NCBI RefSeq assembly: GCF_038595065.1
Contig: NZ_CP152003.1
Span: 4,844,119 to 4,908,118, forward strand
Direction: 5' to 3'
Length of the DNA stretch: 64,000 nt
Origin: Sutcliffiella sp. FSL R7-0096
GTDB taxonomy: Bacteria > Bacillota > Bacilli > Bacillales > Bacillaceae_I
Made by a program: the position numbers and the translations under genes. A model generated the notes under the pieces. That model searched no databases, was not told the DNA's origin, and saw only the letters and a list, made by a program, of their open reading frames with translations. Below are positions 54,954-64,000 of the stretch, piece after piece. Position 1 is the first letter of the stretch. Every line of letters begins with the position of its first letter.

Positions 54954-55285
54954 GCTAGAAACTATGTTTAAGTTTAATAATTAGTTTTAACTGAGTTTTC
55001 GTTTCTCACCTATTTTATCATGAATTGACAGAAAGTTAACTTGTTTTTGAGAATTAATATTGGAAGGTAAAAAGAGGGGGGATTTCGGTACTTTTTGTCT
55101 CTGGAGAATGAAAAACCGACTAAATTCGAGTGAAAAGAAGGATAATGTCGAAGAATGTTTCTCGGGAAATAATGAAAAAAGGGCACGGAAACTCCGACCA
55201 TTCCAACCTTGTCATCATTATGATGATGAATATAGTGCAAGGTTTTCGACGTAGAATGATGGAAAAATCCGTCCCTTCATTTCGA
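54954..55285. other. Intergenic gap between soj and noc
   Basis: About 330 AT-rich bases without a supported gene or clear terminator. GTTTCTCGGGAAAT near 55157 resembles the Noc-binding site ATTTCCCGGGAAAT with two mismatches. Confidence 0.35.
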
Positions 55286-56131
55286 CTATTTTTTGGGGAT
55301 ACGAATAGTGAATTGGTAGTATTCCTCGGTTTCTTCTTCTTGGGAATCCAGTTTGATTCCACTGTCGTTAACCATTGTAAGAGACTGACGAATCGTATTC
55401 ATGGCGATACGCATATCTTTACTGAACGCCTTACGCTTAGCTTTAGGCTTAGGATTGGAGGACTCGAGCAATTTCACTACACGTTCCTCTGTCTGCTTTA
55501 CATTCAATTGCTTTTCAAGTATTTCAGCAAGAACGGCCACTTGTTTTTCCGGCTGTTTCAAAGGGATAAGAGCACGTGCATGACGTTCTGTAATCTTCTT
55601 TTGGAGGAGGGCATCCTGTATTTCAGAAGGCAATTTTAGCAAGCGCAGTTTATTGGCTACCGTGGATTGACCTTTTCCTAAACGTTGGGCTAATGCCTCC
55701 TGAGTCAGGCTATGCAGCTCCAACAGCTTGGAGTATGCAATTGCTTCCTCAATTGCGGATAATTCTTCTCGTTGAAGGTTTTCAATTAGGGCAACAGAGG
55801 CTGTTTCCGCATCGTTGAATTCCTTTACGATCGCAGGGATCGTCTCCCAGCCTAGCTTCTGAACCGCTCTCCAACGGCGTTCACCAGCGATGATTTCATA
55901 TTTTCCTTCATCAAATTGACGAACAACAATCGGTTGGATGATTCCGTGTGTACGGATGGTTAAAGATAATTCTTCTATTCTTTCATCTACAAAAACAGTA
56001 CGAGGTTGGTATCTATTCGGAACAATGTCCTTTACAGGTACCTGCATTATTTTTTCATGATCAGTCTTTTCTACTATTTCCTGTTCTTCTTTTTCGCCGA
56101 TTCCAAAAAAACGAGAGAACGGAGATTTCAT
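55286..56131 (-). CDS. noc: Nucleoid occlusion protein Noc
   Basis: 281-residue ParB paralogue that binds Noc sites, spreads along DNA and ties it to the membrane to stop division over the nucleoid. The membrane-binding N-terminal helix is [14 protein letters not shown]; the CTP-binding motif is [13 protein letters not shown]; the helix-turn-helix is [28 protein letters not shown] Noc-type helix-turn-helix differs from Spo0J in the recognition residues. Adjacent to rsmG, the standard order. Confidence 0.95.
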   Translation of the reverse strand: MKSPFSRFFGIGEKEEQEIVEKTDHEKIMQVPVKDIVPNRYQPRTVFVDERIEELSLTIRTHGIIQPIVVRQFDEGKYEIIAGERRWRAVQKLGWETIPAIVKEFNDAETASVALIENLQREELSAIEEAIAYSKLLELHSLTQEALAQRLGKGQSTVANKLRLLKLPSEIQDALLQKKITERHARALIPLKQPEKQVAVLAEILEKQLNVKQTEERVVKLLESSNPKPKAKRKAFSKDMRIAMNTIRQSLTMVNDSGIKLDSQEEETEEYYQFTIRIPKK

Positions 56132-56211
56132 AGTTCCACCACCTTATGGATAGAATCCCTATTAACGTAATTCGCTGTATACGCCAATAAGTCCTGTTTT
56201 GCCGATCAAAA

Positions 56212-56227
56212 TGTTTCACATGAAACA
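56212..56227. promoter_or_regulatory. parS site between noc and rsmG
   Basis: TGTTTCACATGAAACA is a perfect 16-bp palindrome one base off the parS consensus (A for G at the centre). It lies ~7.8 kb from the window end, near the origin. Confidence 0.8.
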
Positions 56228-56346
56228 TCCCTTGCTTTGCAAAGTTTGTTGCATTTTTCACCCTTATCACGAATAGATGCCCGTAGCGGCTGGCGATATA
56301 CCCGCTATGAAATATTGCGCATATAGCTACTAGCAAATGGACTTGC

Positions 56347-57063
56347 CTATTCTAGAGGTTGTTTATTAGGTGTTCCCGGTTTGCGTGGGTATTTCTTAGG
56401 TGTAGACTTTATTTTGTTGATGATAAGAATATTCCTTTCACTTTCCTCTAAAGGCAAGGAAAAAGAATGTACTTCTTCTAATTTTCCACCTAGGATTTGA
56501 AGAGCTTTTTTCCCTTTTTCAAGTTCCTCGCTTGCTGCCGCAGCTTTCATTGGCACAAACATGCCGCCTTCTTTCACCAATGGCAAACATAATTCACTTA
56601 GCACAGACAAACGAGCCACTGCTCTTGCAGTAACAAGGTCGAATTTTTCACGATAATCTGCATTTTTACCGAATGTTTCGGCTCTGTCATGAACAAAATG
56701 AACATTCTCCAAACCTAGTTCACTTGCAAGATTTTGCAAGAATGTAATGCGCTTATTAAGGGAGTCTACAATCGTAACCTTCAGGTTTGGAAAACATATT
56801 TTAAGAGGTATGCTGGGGAATCCAGCACCCGCTCCTACATCACAAAGAGTTAGTTCTTGATTAAGATCCACATAGAACGATGCCGTGATGGAATCGTAGA
56901 AATGCTTCAGATAAACCTCTTCTTCATCTGTGATGGCTGTAAGATTCATCTTTTCATTCCATTCCACAAGCAACTTGTAATATGTATCGAATTGGGAAAG
57001 CTGCTGGGGAGATAAGGAAATCCCTTTCTCCTCCAACAGGGAAACAAATTGTTCTTTATTCAT
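56347..57063 (-). CDS. rsmG: 16S rRNA (guanine-527-N7)-methyltransferase RsmG
   Basis: 238-residue SAM-dependent methyltransferase. The SAM site is [20 protein letters not shown] (residues ~69-88), preceded by [20 protein letters not shown], and it ends in a basic tail ([15 protein letters not shown]). It methylates G527 of 16S rRNA; its loss gives low-level streptomycin resistance. Sits 27 bases after mnmG. Confidence 0.97.
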   Translation of the reverse strand: MNKEQFVSLLEEKGISLSPQQLSQFDTYYKLLVEWNEKMNLTAITDEEEVYLKHFYDSITASFYVDLNQELTLCDVGAGAGFPSIPLKICFPNLKVTIVDSLNKRITFLQNLASELGLENVHFVHDRAETFGKNADYREKFDLVTARAVARLSVLSELCLPLVKEGGMFVPMKAAAASEELEKGKKALQILGGKLEEVHSFSLPLEESERNILIINKIKSTPKKYPRKPGTPNKQPLE

Positions 57064-57090
57064 GTGCTCGTATCCTTTCTATCTTTGGAT

Positions 57091-58980
57091 TTACTCGTTG
57101 GATACTCTTGCTATCCGACCCTGTTCCAAATAAACAAGCAAGATGGATACGTCCGCAGGATTTACTCCCGAGATCCGTGAAGCCTGGGCAACAGATAGTG
57201 GGCGTACCTCTTTCAGCTTCTGCCTTGCTTCATTCGCAAGCCCGTGAATATCATCGTAATCGATATTTTCCGGTATCTTTTTATTCTCCATTTTCTTCAG
57301 GCGGTCTACCTGTTGAAGTGATTTTTGGATATATCCTTCGTATTTCACCTGTATTTCCACCTGTTCTGCAACATCAGGAGAAATGTCCTTGTCCGCAGGT
57401 ACCATGTGATGAATGTGCTGATAAGTCATTTCAGGGCGCTTCAATAAATCAGCCGCTCTGATGCCATCTTTCAGCTCACTCCCACCAGCTTCTCTTATAA
57501 TGGTTTGGACCTGTTCATTCGGTTTGATGATGATAGACTGAAGGCGCTCTTTTTCCATTTCGATTTCTTGCTTTTTCGCCGTAAACCGTTCATAGCGTTC
57601 GGGAGAAATCAAACCGATTTCATGCCCGATATCCGTCAAGCGCAAGTCCGCATTGTCATGGCGGAGCAATAGGCGGTATTCCGCTCGGGATGTTAACAGG
57701 CGATATGGTTCGTTTGTGCCTTTGGTGACAAGATCATCGATCAATACCCCGATATAAGCATCGGAACGGCTGAGGATGAGGTCCTCTCTTCCAAGGGCAC
57801 GGCGGCCTGCATTGATTCCAGCCATGATTCCTTGCCCGGCAGCCTCTTCATACCCCGAAGTCCCATTAATTTGACCTGCCGTATACAGGTTTTGCACCTT
57901 TTTCGTTTCCAATGTCGGCCAAAGTTGCGTTGGGACGATGGAATCGTATTCGATTGCATAACCTGCACGCATCATCCGCACATTTTCCAATCCTGGGATG
58001 GTGGTAAGGATTTTACGCTGCACATCTTCAGGAAGACTTGTGGAAAGCCCCTGTACATATACTTCTTGCGTATTACGCCCTTCTGGCTCCAAAAAGATTT
58101 GGTGTCGAGGCTTGTCGTTGAATCGAACCACTTTATCCTCAATCGATGGGCAATACCGAGGGCCTGTCCCTTTAATCATCCCAGAGTACATCGGGGAACG
58201 GTGCAAATTGTCATCTATAAGTTGATGTGTCTCGGCACTAGTATATGTCAACCAACATGGTAGTTGATCTGTGATGTATTCTGTTGTTTCATAAGAAAAT
58301 GCCCGCGGCACATCGTCGCCTGGTTGAATTTCTGTTTTGCTGTAATCAATGGATGCACTGTTTACACGAGGAGGTGTTCCTGTTTTAAAACGAACCAAAT
58401 CAAACCCGAGTTCTTCCAAATGCTCAGATAGCGTAATGGAAGGCTGTTGGTTGTTCGGACCACTTAAATATTGAAGTTCTCCTAGTATAATTTTTCCGCG
58501 AAGGAATGTCCCTGTGGTGATGACCACCGTCTTGGATTCGTAGATGGCCCCAGTTTGGGTGATGACACCCTTGCACACCCCGTCCTCGACGATCAATTTT
58601 TCGACCATCCCTTGTAGAAGTGTTATATTTTCTTCATTTTCAATGGTTTTTTTCATCTCATGCTGATAGAGGAATTTATCCGCCTGTGCACGCAAGGCCC
58701 GAACGGCAGGACCTTTTCCTGTATTCAGCATACGCATCTGAATATGCGTCTTATCAATATTTCTACCCATTTCCCCACCTAGAGCGTCAATTTCACGCAC
58801 AACGATTCCTTTAGCAGGACCGCCGACAGATGGATTACATGGCATAAAGGCAACCATATCCAGGTTGATGGTCACCATTAACGTTTTCGCTCCCTGACGA
58901 GCTGCTGCCAGTCCTGCTTCTACTCCTGCATGACCAGCGCCAATTACTATTACATCATAGGAACCTGCATGATATTCCAT
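57091..58980 (-). CDS. mnmG: tRNA uridine-5-carboxymethylaminomethyl modification enzyme MnmG
   Basis: 629-residue FAD enzyme that with MnmE modifies U34 of tRNAs. The FAD motif is [19 protein letters not shown] (residues ~11-29). Family blocks are [13 protein letters not shown], the TGTFLRGKI strand, the [15 protein letters not shown] [15 protein letters not shown], and the C-terminal YEGYIQKS. Normal length and adjacent to mnmE. Confidence 0.98.
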   Translation of the reverse strand: MEYHAGSYDVIVIGAGHAGVEAGLAAARQGAKTLMVTINLDMVAFMPCNPSVGGPAKGIVVREIDALGGEMGRNIDKTHIQMRMLNTGKGPAVRALRAQADKFLYQHEMKKTIENEENITLLQGMVEKLIVEDGVCKGVITQTGAIYESKTVVITTGTFLRGKIILGELQYLSGPNNQQPSITLSEHLEELGFDLVRFKTGTPPRVNSASIDYSKTEIQPGDDVPRAFSYETTEYITDQLPCWLTYTSAETHQLIDDNLHRSPMYSGMIKGTGPRYCPSIEDKVVRFNDKPRHQIFLEPEGRNTQEVYVQGLSTSLPEDVQRKILTTIPGLENVRMMRAGYAIEYDSIVPTQLWPTLETKKVQNLYTAGQINGTSGYEEAAGQGIMAGINAGRRALGREDLILSRSDAYIGVLIDDLVTKGTNEPYRLLTSRAEYRLLLRHDNADLRLTDIGHEIGLISPERYERFTAKKQEIEMEKERLQSIIIKPNEQVQTIIREAGGSELKDGIRAADLLKRPEMTYQHIHHMVPADKDISPDVAEQVEIQVKYEGYIQKSLQQVDRLKKMENKKIPENIDYDDIHGLANEARQKLKEVRPLSVAQASRISGVNPADVSILLVYLEQGRIARVSNE

Positions 58981-59034
58981 GTTTGTTCCCTCCTATTCTA
59001 TACGCTATGTTCTCATAGTTTACGAAAATAGCCT

Positions 59035-60423
59035 CTATTTACCTAAGCAAAATTGTGAGAACAGCTGGTCGATCAAGCTTTCATGAACAGCATCCCCGAT
59101 GATTTCACCAAGGATTTCCCACGTTCTTGTTAAATCTATTTGTACGATATCTATTGGCACGCCGCTTTCCACACCTTCAATGGCATCTTCGAGTGCTTGC
59201 TGGGCTTGTGTAATCAGACCGATATGGCGAGAATTCGAAACATATGTCATGTCGCCTGCTTCCAAGTCACCTTGGAAGAACATGGACGAAATCGCTTCTT
59301 CGAGTTCGTCAATCCCTTGTTCCTCTTTTAATGAAGTGGAGATCACCGTATGCCTGTCAGCAAACTCCGTCACTTCAGCAAGATTAATTCTGGTAGGCAG
59401 GTCGGTTTTATTTACGATGACAATGACGTCCATCCCGCTCACCGCTTCAAACAACTGCTTGTCCTCATGTGTTAGTTCATCATTATTGTTTAGCACGAGC
59501 AAAATCAAGTCGGCTTTCTTTAATACCTCACGTGATCTCTCCACCCCGATGCGTTCCACAATATCTTCCGTTTCACGGATCCCTGCTGTGTCCACCAGAC
59601 GTAGCGGAACTCCCCGAACACTCACGTACTCTTCGATGACATCACGCGTTGTCCCGGGAATATCAGTCACAATCGCCTTATTTTCATGAACAAGACTATT
59701 TAACAAGGAGGATTTTCCGACATTTGGACGCCCGATAATGACTGTGGAGAGACCTTCTCTTAATATCTTACCCTGTTGGGAAGTTTGTAACAGCTTTTCC
59801 AGTTCCTCTTTTACAAAACTGGACTTTTCAAGCAACATCTTGTGGGTCATCTCTTCCACATCATCATATTCCGGGTAATCGATATTCACTTCCACATGTG
59901 CCAACGTTTCTAAAATTTCCTGACGGAGTTTTTGGATCAGTTTTGATAACCGACCTTCCATCTGTCCCAGTGCCACATTCATCGCCCGGTCCGTCTTGGC
60001 ACGGATAAGATCCATCACTGCTTCCGCTTGGGAAAGATCAATTCGTCCATTCAAGAAGGCACGTTTGGTGAATTCTCCAGGTTCTGCAAGTCTTGCCCCC
60101 CTGCTTAATACAAGCTGAAGCAATTTATTCACGGAAACAAGCCCACCGTGACAATTTATCTCAATAACATCTTCACGGGTAAAGGTTTTCGGCCCTCTCA
60201 TGACCGATACCATTACCTCTTCTATGGTTTTGTCCGTTTTTGGGTCTACGATATGTCCGTAGTGAATGGTATGAGAAGCAACGTCCTTCATTTTTTTTCC
60301 GGAGGGAGTGACAAAAATCTCATCGATGATCCGAAAAGCTTCCTCTCCGCTTAATCGGACAATGGCAATCGCCCCTTCTCCCATCGGAGTCGAAATGGCT
60401 GCAATCGTGTCAAACTCATACAT
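59035..60423 (-). CDS. mnmE: tRNA modification GTPase MnmE
   Basis: 462-residue GTPase partner of MnmG. The N-terminal formyl-THF-binding domain begins [20 protein letters not shown], with the [10 protein letters not shown] helix. The inserted G domain has [12 protein letters not shown] (G1), DIPGTTRD (G2), DTAGIRE (G3) and NKTD (G4). The C-terminal catalytic motif is FCLGK. ATG 60423 has GAGG eight bases upstream; a GTG nine bases earlier overlaps it. Confidence 0.98.
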   Translation of the reverse strand: MYEFDTIAAISTPMGEGAIAIVRLSGEEAFRIIDEIFVTPSGKKMKDVASHTIHYGHIVDPKTDKTIEEVMVSVMRGPKTFTREDVIEINCHGGLVSVNKLLQLVLSRGARLAEPGEFTKRAFLNGRIDLSQAEAVMDLIRAKTDRAMNVALGQMEGRLSKLIQKLRQEILETLAHVEVNIDYPEYDDVEEMTHKMLLEKSSFVKEELEKLLQTSQQGKILREGLSTVIIGRPNVGKSSLLNSLVHENKAIVTDIPGTTRDVIEEYVSVRGVPLRLVDTAGIRETEDIVERIGVERSREVLKKADLILLVLNNNDELTHEDKQLFEAVSGMDVIVIVNKTDLPTRINLAEVTEFADRHTVISTSLKEEQGIDELEEAISSMFFQGDLEAGDMTYVSNSRHIGLITQAQQALEDAIEGVESGVPIDIVQIDLTRTWEILGEIIGDAVHESLIDQLFSQFCLGK

Positions 60424-60557
60424 ATCATTCACCTCATTTCTTTTTCATTTTTTTCGGCGACAAAAACTGCCTCATCTATAATCAATGGAATAATCGTCCT
60501 TTAACCTACTAAGGTTAGCATAATTTTTTCTTCTTTTAAAGTATTCCTCTTCGACAG

Positions 60558-60615
60558 TTATCCACAAAAATTTCCCGAAACATAAATCCGCTAGAATAAT
60601 TTTAACTTATCCACA
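60558..60615. promoter_or_regulatory. Pair of DnaA boxes upstream of mnmE
   Basis: Two perfect TTATCCACA boxes at 60558-60566 and 60607-60615, same orientation, in the AT-rich gap between jag and mnmE. Confidence 0.6.
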
Positions 60616-60727
60616 TGTGAATAACAATAAACAAATCTCGCACATTTATGTCATCAGTTTTTCCTTTTAACTGTCGATTAAAACTTAAACGGAATTAAAA
60701 CCTTTTATACTCATTCAACTCCTTTCG

Positions 60728-60843
60728 ATTTTCGTTCCAGGTGTTCGCTTTCCGAGGGGCGGTGCTTGAGCCTCCTCACTTTGTTGCAGGGTCTCAACCT
60801 ACCGCAATCTCCCTTCGGAGTCTCACACCTTGCACTTCAATCC
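60728..60843. repeat. Dispersed palindromic repeat, family B, copy 7
   Basis: Contains CGTTCCAGGTGTTCGCTTTC, GGGGCGGTGCTTGAGCCTCC, GTCTCAACCTACCGC, CGGAGTC and TCACACCTTGCACTTC. The arms CAGGTGT/ACACCTTG pair, and GGCGGTGCTTGAG mirrors CTCAACCTACCGC. Lies between mnmE and jag. Confidence 0.8.
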
Positions 60844-60863
60844 TCAGGTAAATCTCTTATATC

Positions 60864-60906
60864 AAAAAAACGGCCGGCCCTTTTTACATAGGGTCAGCCG
60901 TTTTAC
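60864..60906 (-). terminator. Terminator of yidC-jag
   Basis: AAAACGGC (60867-60874) pairs with GCCGTTTT (60897-60904), extended by CCCT/AGGG, with a T-run after it on the minus strand. Confidence 0.85.
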
Positions 60907-60914
60907 TTTTTGGA

Positions 60915-61550
60915 TTATCTTTTTGCGACTTTCTTTTTGGTTGTGATGACAAGGGAACGGTTCGGTTCTTTTCCTACCGAATAGGTTTCTACTTCCGGGT
61001 AGGCAGAGATGATCGAATGCATCACCTTGCGTTCAAAAGAAGGCATCGGTTCGAGATGTACATCCTGTTTGGTTTTCATTGCTTTTTGTGCAAGCCGCTC
61101 CGCAAGCTGCTCCAGGGTTTCCCGACGCTTCTCCCGGTACCCTTCTGCATCAATGACTACAGAAAGGTATTGATTGGAATAGCGGTTTGCGACAATTTGT
61201 GTCAGGTATTGCAGGGAATTAAGGGTTTGTCCTCTTTTCCCGATGATTAATGCGGTTTTTTCGCCACTGATGCCGATGAAGATATTTCTACCTTCCACCT
61301 TCACATCAAGTTCGGCGACGATATTCATTTCGGTAAGAACTTTCTTCAAGAAATTCGTTGATTCTTCGATTGGGTCATGCTTCAATTTGACAGTTACAAC
61401 ACTAGGTTTAGAGCCAAACAATCCGAAGAGACCTTTCTTGCCTTCGTCAACGATTGTAATGTCTGCACGGTCTTTTGATGTGTTTAGTTGAGCTAAAGCA
61501 GATTGGACAGCTTCCTCGACTGTTGGACCAGTTGCAGTTATTTCTCTCAC
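60915..61550 (-). CDS. jag: RNA-binding protein Jag (KhpB)
   Basis: 211-residue RNA-binding protein with a Jag-N domain ([31 protein letters not shown] linker), a KH domain with [13 protein letters not shown], and an R3H domain with [19 protein letters not shown]. It works with KhpA in small-RNA and wall/division control in related bacteria. The GTG start overlaps the yidC stop by four bases. Confidence 0.96.
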   Translation of the reverse strand: MREITATGPTVEEAVQSALAQLNTSKDRADITIVDEGKKGLFGLFGSKPSVVTVKLKHDPIEESTNFLKKVLTEMNIVAELDVKVEGRNIFIGISGEKTALIIGKRGQTLNSLQYLTQIVANRYSNQYLSVVIDAEGYREKRRETLEQLAERLAQKAMKTKQDVHLEPMPSFERKVMHSIISAYPEVETYSVGKEPNRSLVITTKKKVAKR

Positions 61551-62329
61551 TTTTTCGTTCCTCCTGCAGTTCCAGTAGCTGTTTCTTTTGCTTTTCTCAG
61601 CTCCGGTCCTTTAATAAAGTAAGTTTGAACAATCATAAAGATGTTCCCCACTACCCAGTATAGAGAAAGTGCTGCAGGGAAGTTGATCGCAAATACAACG
61701 ATCATGATCGGCATGATCCAAAGCATCATCACCATCTGCGGGTTGTTGTCCATGCCAGCCATCATGATTTTTTGCTGAATGAACGTCGTGATACCGGCAA
61801 CAACAGGTAAGATGAAGTATGGATCCGGATCTCCCAAGTCAAACCACATGAAATTATGGTTGGCGATTTCCGTTGTACGGGTGATCGCATGGAAAAATCC
61901 GATAAGAATCGGCATTTGAACCAATAACGGGAAACATCCAGCTAGTGGATTAACACCATGCTTTTGGAAAAGACCCATCGTTTCTTGTTGCAATTTCTGT
62001 TGGGTTTTCTGGTCTTTGGAGCTATATTTTTCACGAAGTGCTTTCATTTCCGGTTGTAAGGCTTGCATCGCCTTTGCATTCTTCGTTTGTTTGATCATCA
62101 ACGGTAAGATAGCAAATCGGATTAATAACGTTACAATAATAATGGATAGGCCGTAGTCATTGTTTAATAATGTAGCAAAATAAGTAATTAACCAAGATAG
62201 CGGATAGACCACATACTCGTTCCAGAAGCCTTCGCTTTCATTGGTGATCGGCTGATTGATTTCTGTACAGCCGGATAGTAAGACTACAAGTCCAATAAGG
62301 GCCGTTAGTAGCCATATTCGATTTTTCAA
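61547..62329 (-). CDS. spoIIIJ: Membrane protein insertase YidC (SpoIIIJ)
   Basis: 260-residue lipoprotein-type insertase of the Oxa1 family. The signal peptide ends in LLSGC, giving Cys22-23 as lipidated residue. Five helices follow, with the [20 protein letters not shown] cytoplasmic loop and the conserved Arg in [10 protein letters not shown]. The origin-proximal position beside rnpA points to SpoIIIJ, needed for sporulation. The TTG at 62329 is chosen because AAAGGAGG lies nine bases upstream; longer readings lose the signal peptide. Confidence 0.95.
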   Translation of the reverse strand: MKNRIWLLTALIGLVVLLSGCTEINQPITNESEGFWNEYVVYPLSWLITYFATLLNNDYGLSIIIVTLLIRFAILPLMIKQTKNAKAMQALQPEMKALREKYSSKDQKTQQKLQQETMGLFQKHGVNPLAGCFPLLVQMPILIGFFHAITRTTEIANHNFMWFDLGDPDPYFILPVVAGITTFIQQKIMMAGMDNNPQMVMMLWIMPIMIVVFAINFPAALSLYWVVGNIFMIVQTYFIKGPELRKAKETATGTAGGTKK

Positions 62330-62451
62330 CCTCTTTTTCCTCCTTTTTACACAAAAAAAATGATTCCTTTTACATCCTATCATTTTTATCTGACAAATTG
62401 AATATATGTCACACTTCCAACACATTTTTTTCCTAACCCATTAAACACCGC

Positions 62452-62552
62452 TTTTGATTTCCGCAAATGGCTTCGCTTTCCTAGGGGCACTGCTGGGGTC
62501 TCCACCTAGCGCTATCTCCCTCAGGAGTCTTCGCCTTTTGCTCCAATCAAAA
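62452..62552. repeat. Dispersed palindromic repeat, family B, copy 8 (internally shortened)
   Basis: Arms TTTTGATT (62452-62459) and AATCAAAA (62545-62552) enclose GGCTTCGCTTTCCTAGGGGC and CCCTCAGGAGTCTTCGCC; the central GAGCCTCCTC block is missing. Lies between spoIIIJ and rnpA. Confidence 0.8.
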
Positions 62553-62591
62553 TCTATAAACATTTCGGATATTTAAGGAGCTCCTAATGTT

Positions 62592-62939
62592 TTATTTCTT
62601 TGCAGAAAGTGTCGGAAGTTTTCTTATTACATGGTGCAAGCTTTTTTTCACTTCCTCAAAAGACATGTCAGCAGCTGGTTTTCGAGCGATCACGACAATG
62701 TCGACACCACCAGGCAACTGTTCTTTCATTTCGTGAATTGCTTGCCGGACAAGCCGCTTAATTCGATTCCTTGTTACAGCGTTTCCAATTTTCTTGCTTA
62801 CAGACAGACCAATCCGGAATACCGGTTGGTCCTCTTTCTGCACAGCATATATGACAAATTGCCGATTAGCCATCGACTTTCCTTTTTGGAACACATGTTG
62901 GAACTCTTTATTTTTTTTGATTCTTTGTTCTTTCCTCAA
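62592..62939 (-). CDS. rnpA: Ribonuclease P protein component
   Basis: 115-residue basic protein that helps the RNase P RNA cut tRNA leaders. The RNR motif is [19 protein letters not shown] (residues ~53-71), with [15 protein letters not shown] near the start. The TTG at 62939 is chosen because GGAGGAG lies five or six bases upstream; a longer reading adds eight residues without SD. Follows rpmH, as nearly everywhere. Confidence 0.96.
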   Translation of the reverse strand: MRKEQRIKKNKEFQHVFQKGKSMANRQFVIYAVQKEDQPVFRIGLSVSKKIGNAVTRNRIKRLVRQAIHEMKEQLPGGVDIVVIARKPAADMSFEEVKKSLHHVIRKLPTLSAKK

Positions 62940-63039
62940 TGTGTCTCCTCCTGCCTTACACAAATCCTCTAATTCGGTCCTATTTCAACATTCTTTCTCA
63001 AATTCTCGGAAAAAATAACCGGAATATGCCCGAAATAGT

Positions 63040-63065
63040 AAAAAAGACCACTGACAGTCAGTGGC
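63040..63065 (-). terminator. Terminator after rpmH
   Basis: CCACTGA (63048-63054) pairs with TCAGTGG (63058-63064), followed by TCTTTTTT on the minus strand, just past the rpmH stop. Read-through to rnpA is expected. Confidence 0.8.
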
Positions 63066-63066
63066 C

Positions 63067-63234
<168 letters not shown>

Positions 63235-63348
63235 CTAAGTGGAAAAACACCTCTATATGATCGATAGACATTTATAAGCCGTTTTTCAACACCACTGGAA
63301 AGTCTTGCTTTCCTATAATATAAAATTTCTTTACAGACAGTCTTACTA

Positions 63349-63378
63349 ATTATAGAGAATATACCATCGGAATGTCAA
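63349..63378 (-). promoter_or_regulatory. Sigma-A promoter of rpmH
   Basis: On the minus strand a perfect TTGACA (63373-63378) and a perfect TATAAT (63349-63354) are 18 bases apart. Confidence 0.85.
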
Positions 63379-63464
63379 CTTCCCAAATGTAAGTATAAAT
63401 TCCCCAGCCTCACAAAGCAACCCTTTCTTTTTATATAGTAAAAACTAACAACAAAAAAGGAAGA

Positions 63465-63534
63465 TAGGGTCTGACCCCTAAAACAAGTAACCGATCTTGT
63501 ATTTCATTTCAAAAAAGGGGTCTGACCCCTTTTA
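63465..63534. repeat. Two GGGTCTGACCCC palindromes
   Basis: TAGGGTCTGACCCCTA (63465-63480) and AAAAGGGGTCTGACCCCTTTT (63513-63533). The second has an eight-base stem with A/T tracts on both sides and could act as a terminator on either strand between rpmH and dnaA. Confidence 0.6.
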
Positions 63535-63579
63535 TGCATCCAACTTTTTTAAACCCTGTGAATAACTTTTTTCGCTATT

Positions 63580-63830
63580 TTTCGTCATCCACAACAGTTA
63601 TCGACAAGGTTTACACAGTATATTGTGTTGTGGAAAACTTTTCTCCACAATTTGTGGTGATTGTGGATAATCTCAAAAAGCGATTGCAACGCAAGGTTTT
63701 TTTTGATATTATTATTGTGTTTTCACTCTTAATAAAAGTTTGACCGAAAATAGTTTTCCACAGATTGTGGATAAGATGTGGATAGTTATCCAAGGGTGTT
63801 TGTAAGTATTTGTCCACAGGTGTGTGTTTT
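63580..63830. promoter_or_regulatory. oriC region: DnaA boxes upstream of dnaA
   Basis: An AT-rich stretch with DnaA boxes: perfect TGTGGATAA at 63662-63670 and 63766-63774, and many one-mismatch forms (TCATCCACA, TTATCGACA, TTTTCCACA, TTCTCCACA, TGTGGATAG). Its place between rpmH and the window edge matches the upstream half of a Bacillus oriC. dnaA should start just beyond 64000 on the plus strand; GAAAGGGGG near 63984-63992 may be its SD. Confidence 0.88.
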
Positions 63831-64000
63831 TGTCGAAAACTACTTTTCTACTATATTATATGTTTTGCACAGTATATCAATGAATAAACATACATCGGGT
63901 GTTTTTCTAGCAGAGTGTTTGTTGAACAAAACTTGTACAGATAAGCACCTTTTTCTATTGTTAAAAGGTTTTCCATACAAAGACGAAAGGGGGATTCAGG

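Noticed and set aside
55157..55170. GTTTCTCGGGAAAT as a Noc-binding site
   Set aside because: Two mismatches to the consensus; too weak to list as a site.

Overview
The window is chromosomal DNA of a low-GC, endospore-forming Firmicute of the Bacillaceae. It ends just left of the replication origin. Read on the minus strand from the right edge, the gene order is the classic Bacillus origin-proximal one: rpmH, rnpA, yidC/spoIIIJ, jag, mnmE, mnmG, rsmG, noc, soj, spo0J, then yyaC (the one gene on the plus strand), ychF, rpsF-ssb-rpsR, yybS-gdpP-rplI-dnaC, purA, four tRNAs, and walR-K-H-I-J-htrC-rlmH. The last ~400 bases carry DnaA boxes of the oriC region upstream of dnaA, which itself lies outside the window. 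No species name can be supported from the sequence alone.

Left part (1-17.6 kb): accessory housekeeping genes, almost all on the minus strand. They are a partial pirin gene, malate:quinone oxidoreductase, the MetNPQ methionine importer, membrane proteins, an AraC regulator beside an EamA transporter, a RibD-like reductase, and a complete gerA-gerB-gerC spore germination operon. A secreted M14 carboxypeptidase gene is split by an intact IS21-family insertion sequence (14228-16712, 5-bp target duplication AAAGC). Removing the element restores the reading frame.

Island (17607-27133): an AT-rich ~9.5-kb element integrated at the 3' end of rlmH, the same site used by staphylococcal SCC elements. 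It is bounded by a 14-bp direct repeat and carries short terminal inverted repeats and its own large serine recombinase. Its cargo is a three-gene ABC-ATPase conflict system matching the ABC-3C layout: an ABC ATPase, a small middle component, and a nuclease-like effector with a C-terminal part. A second cluster holds a metallophosphoesterase, an unknown protein and a nucleotidyltransferase. Remnants of a GIY-YIG protein and a sigma factor also lie inside. This is the strongest candidate for a little-described biological system here.

Core part (27.1-64 kb): cell-wall control (Wal operon and a LysM/G5/M23 endopeptidase), purine synthesis with a PurR operator, replication (DnaC helicase, SSB), c-di-AMP turnover (GdpP), chromosome segregation and nucleoid occlusion (Soj, Spo0J, Noc, with four parS-like sites), tRNA modification, and membrane insertion. 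A cluster of DnaA boxes sits beside rlmH.

The intergenic DNA is unusually rich in repeats. One dispersed family of imperfect palindromes occurs at eight places, with outer stems that change in a compensating way. A second MITE-like family has two copies. Two phased tandem arrays have a ~52-bp period, and three further clusters are built from a short motif private to one gap. Most start codons were re-chosen using Shine-Dalgarno (SD) spacing; several genes use GTG or TTG.
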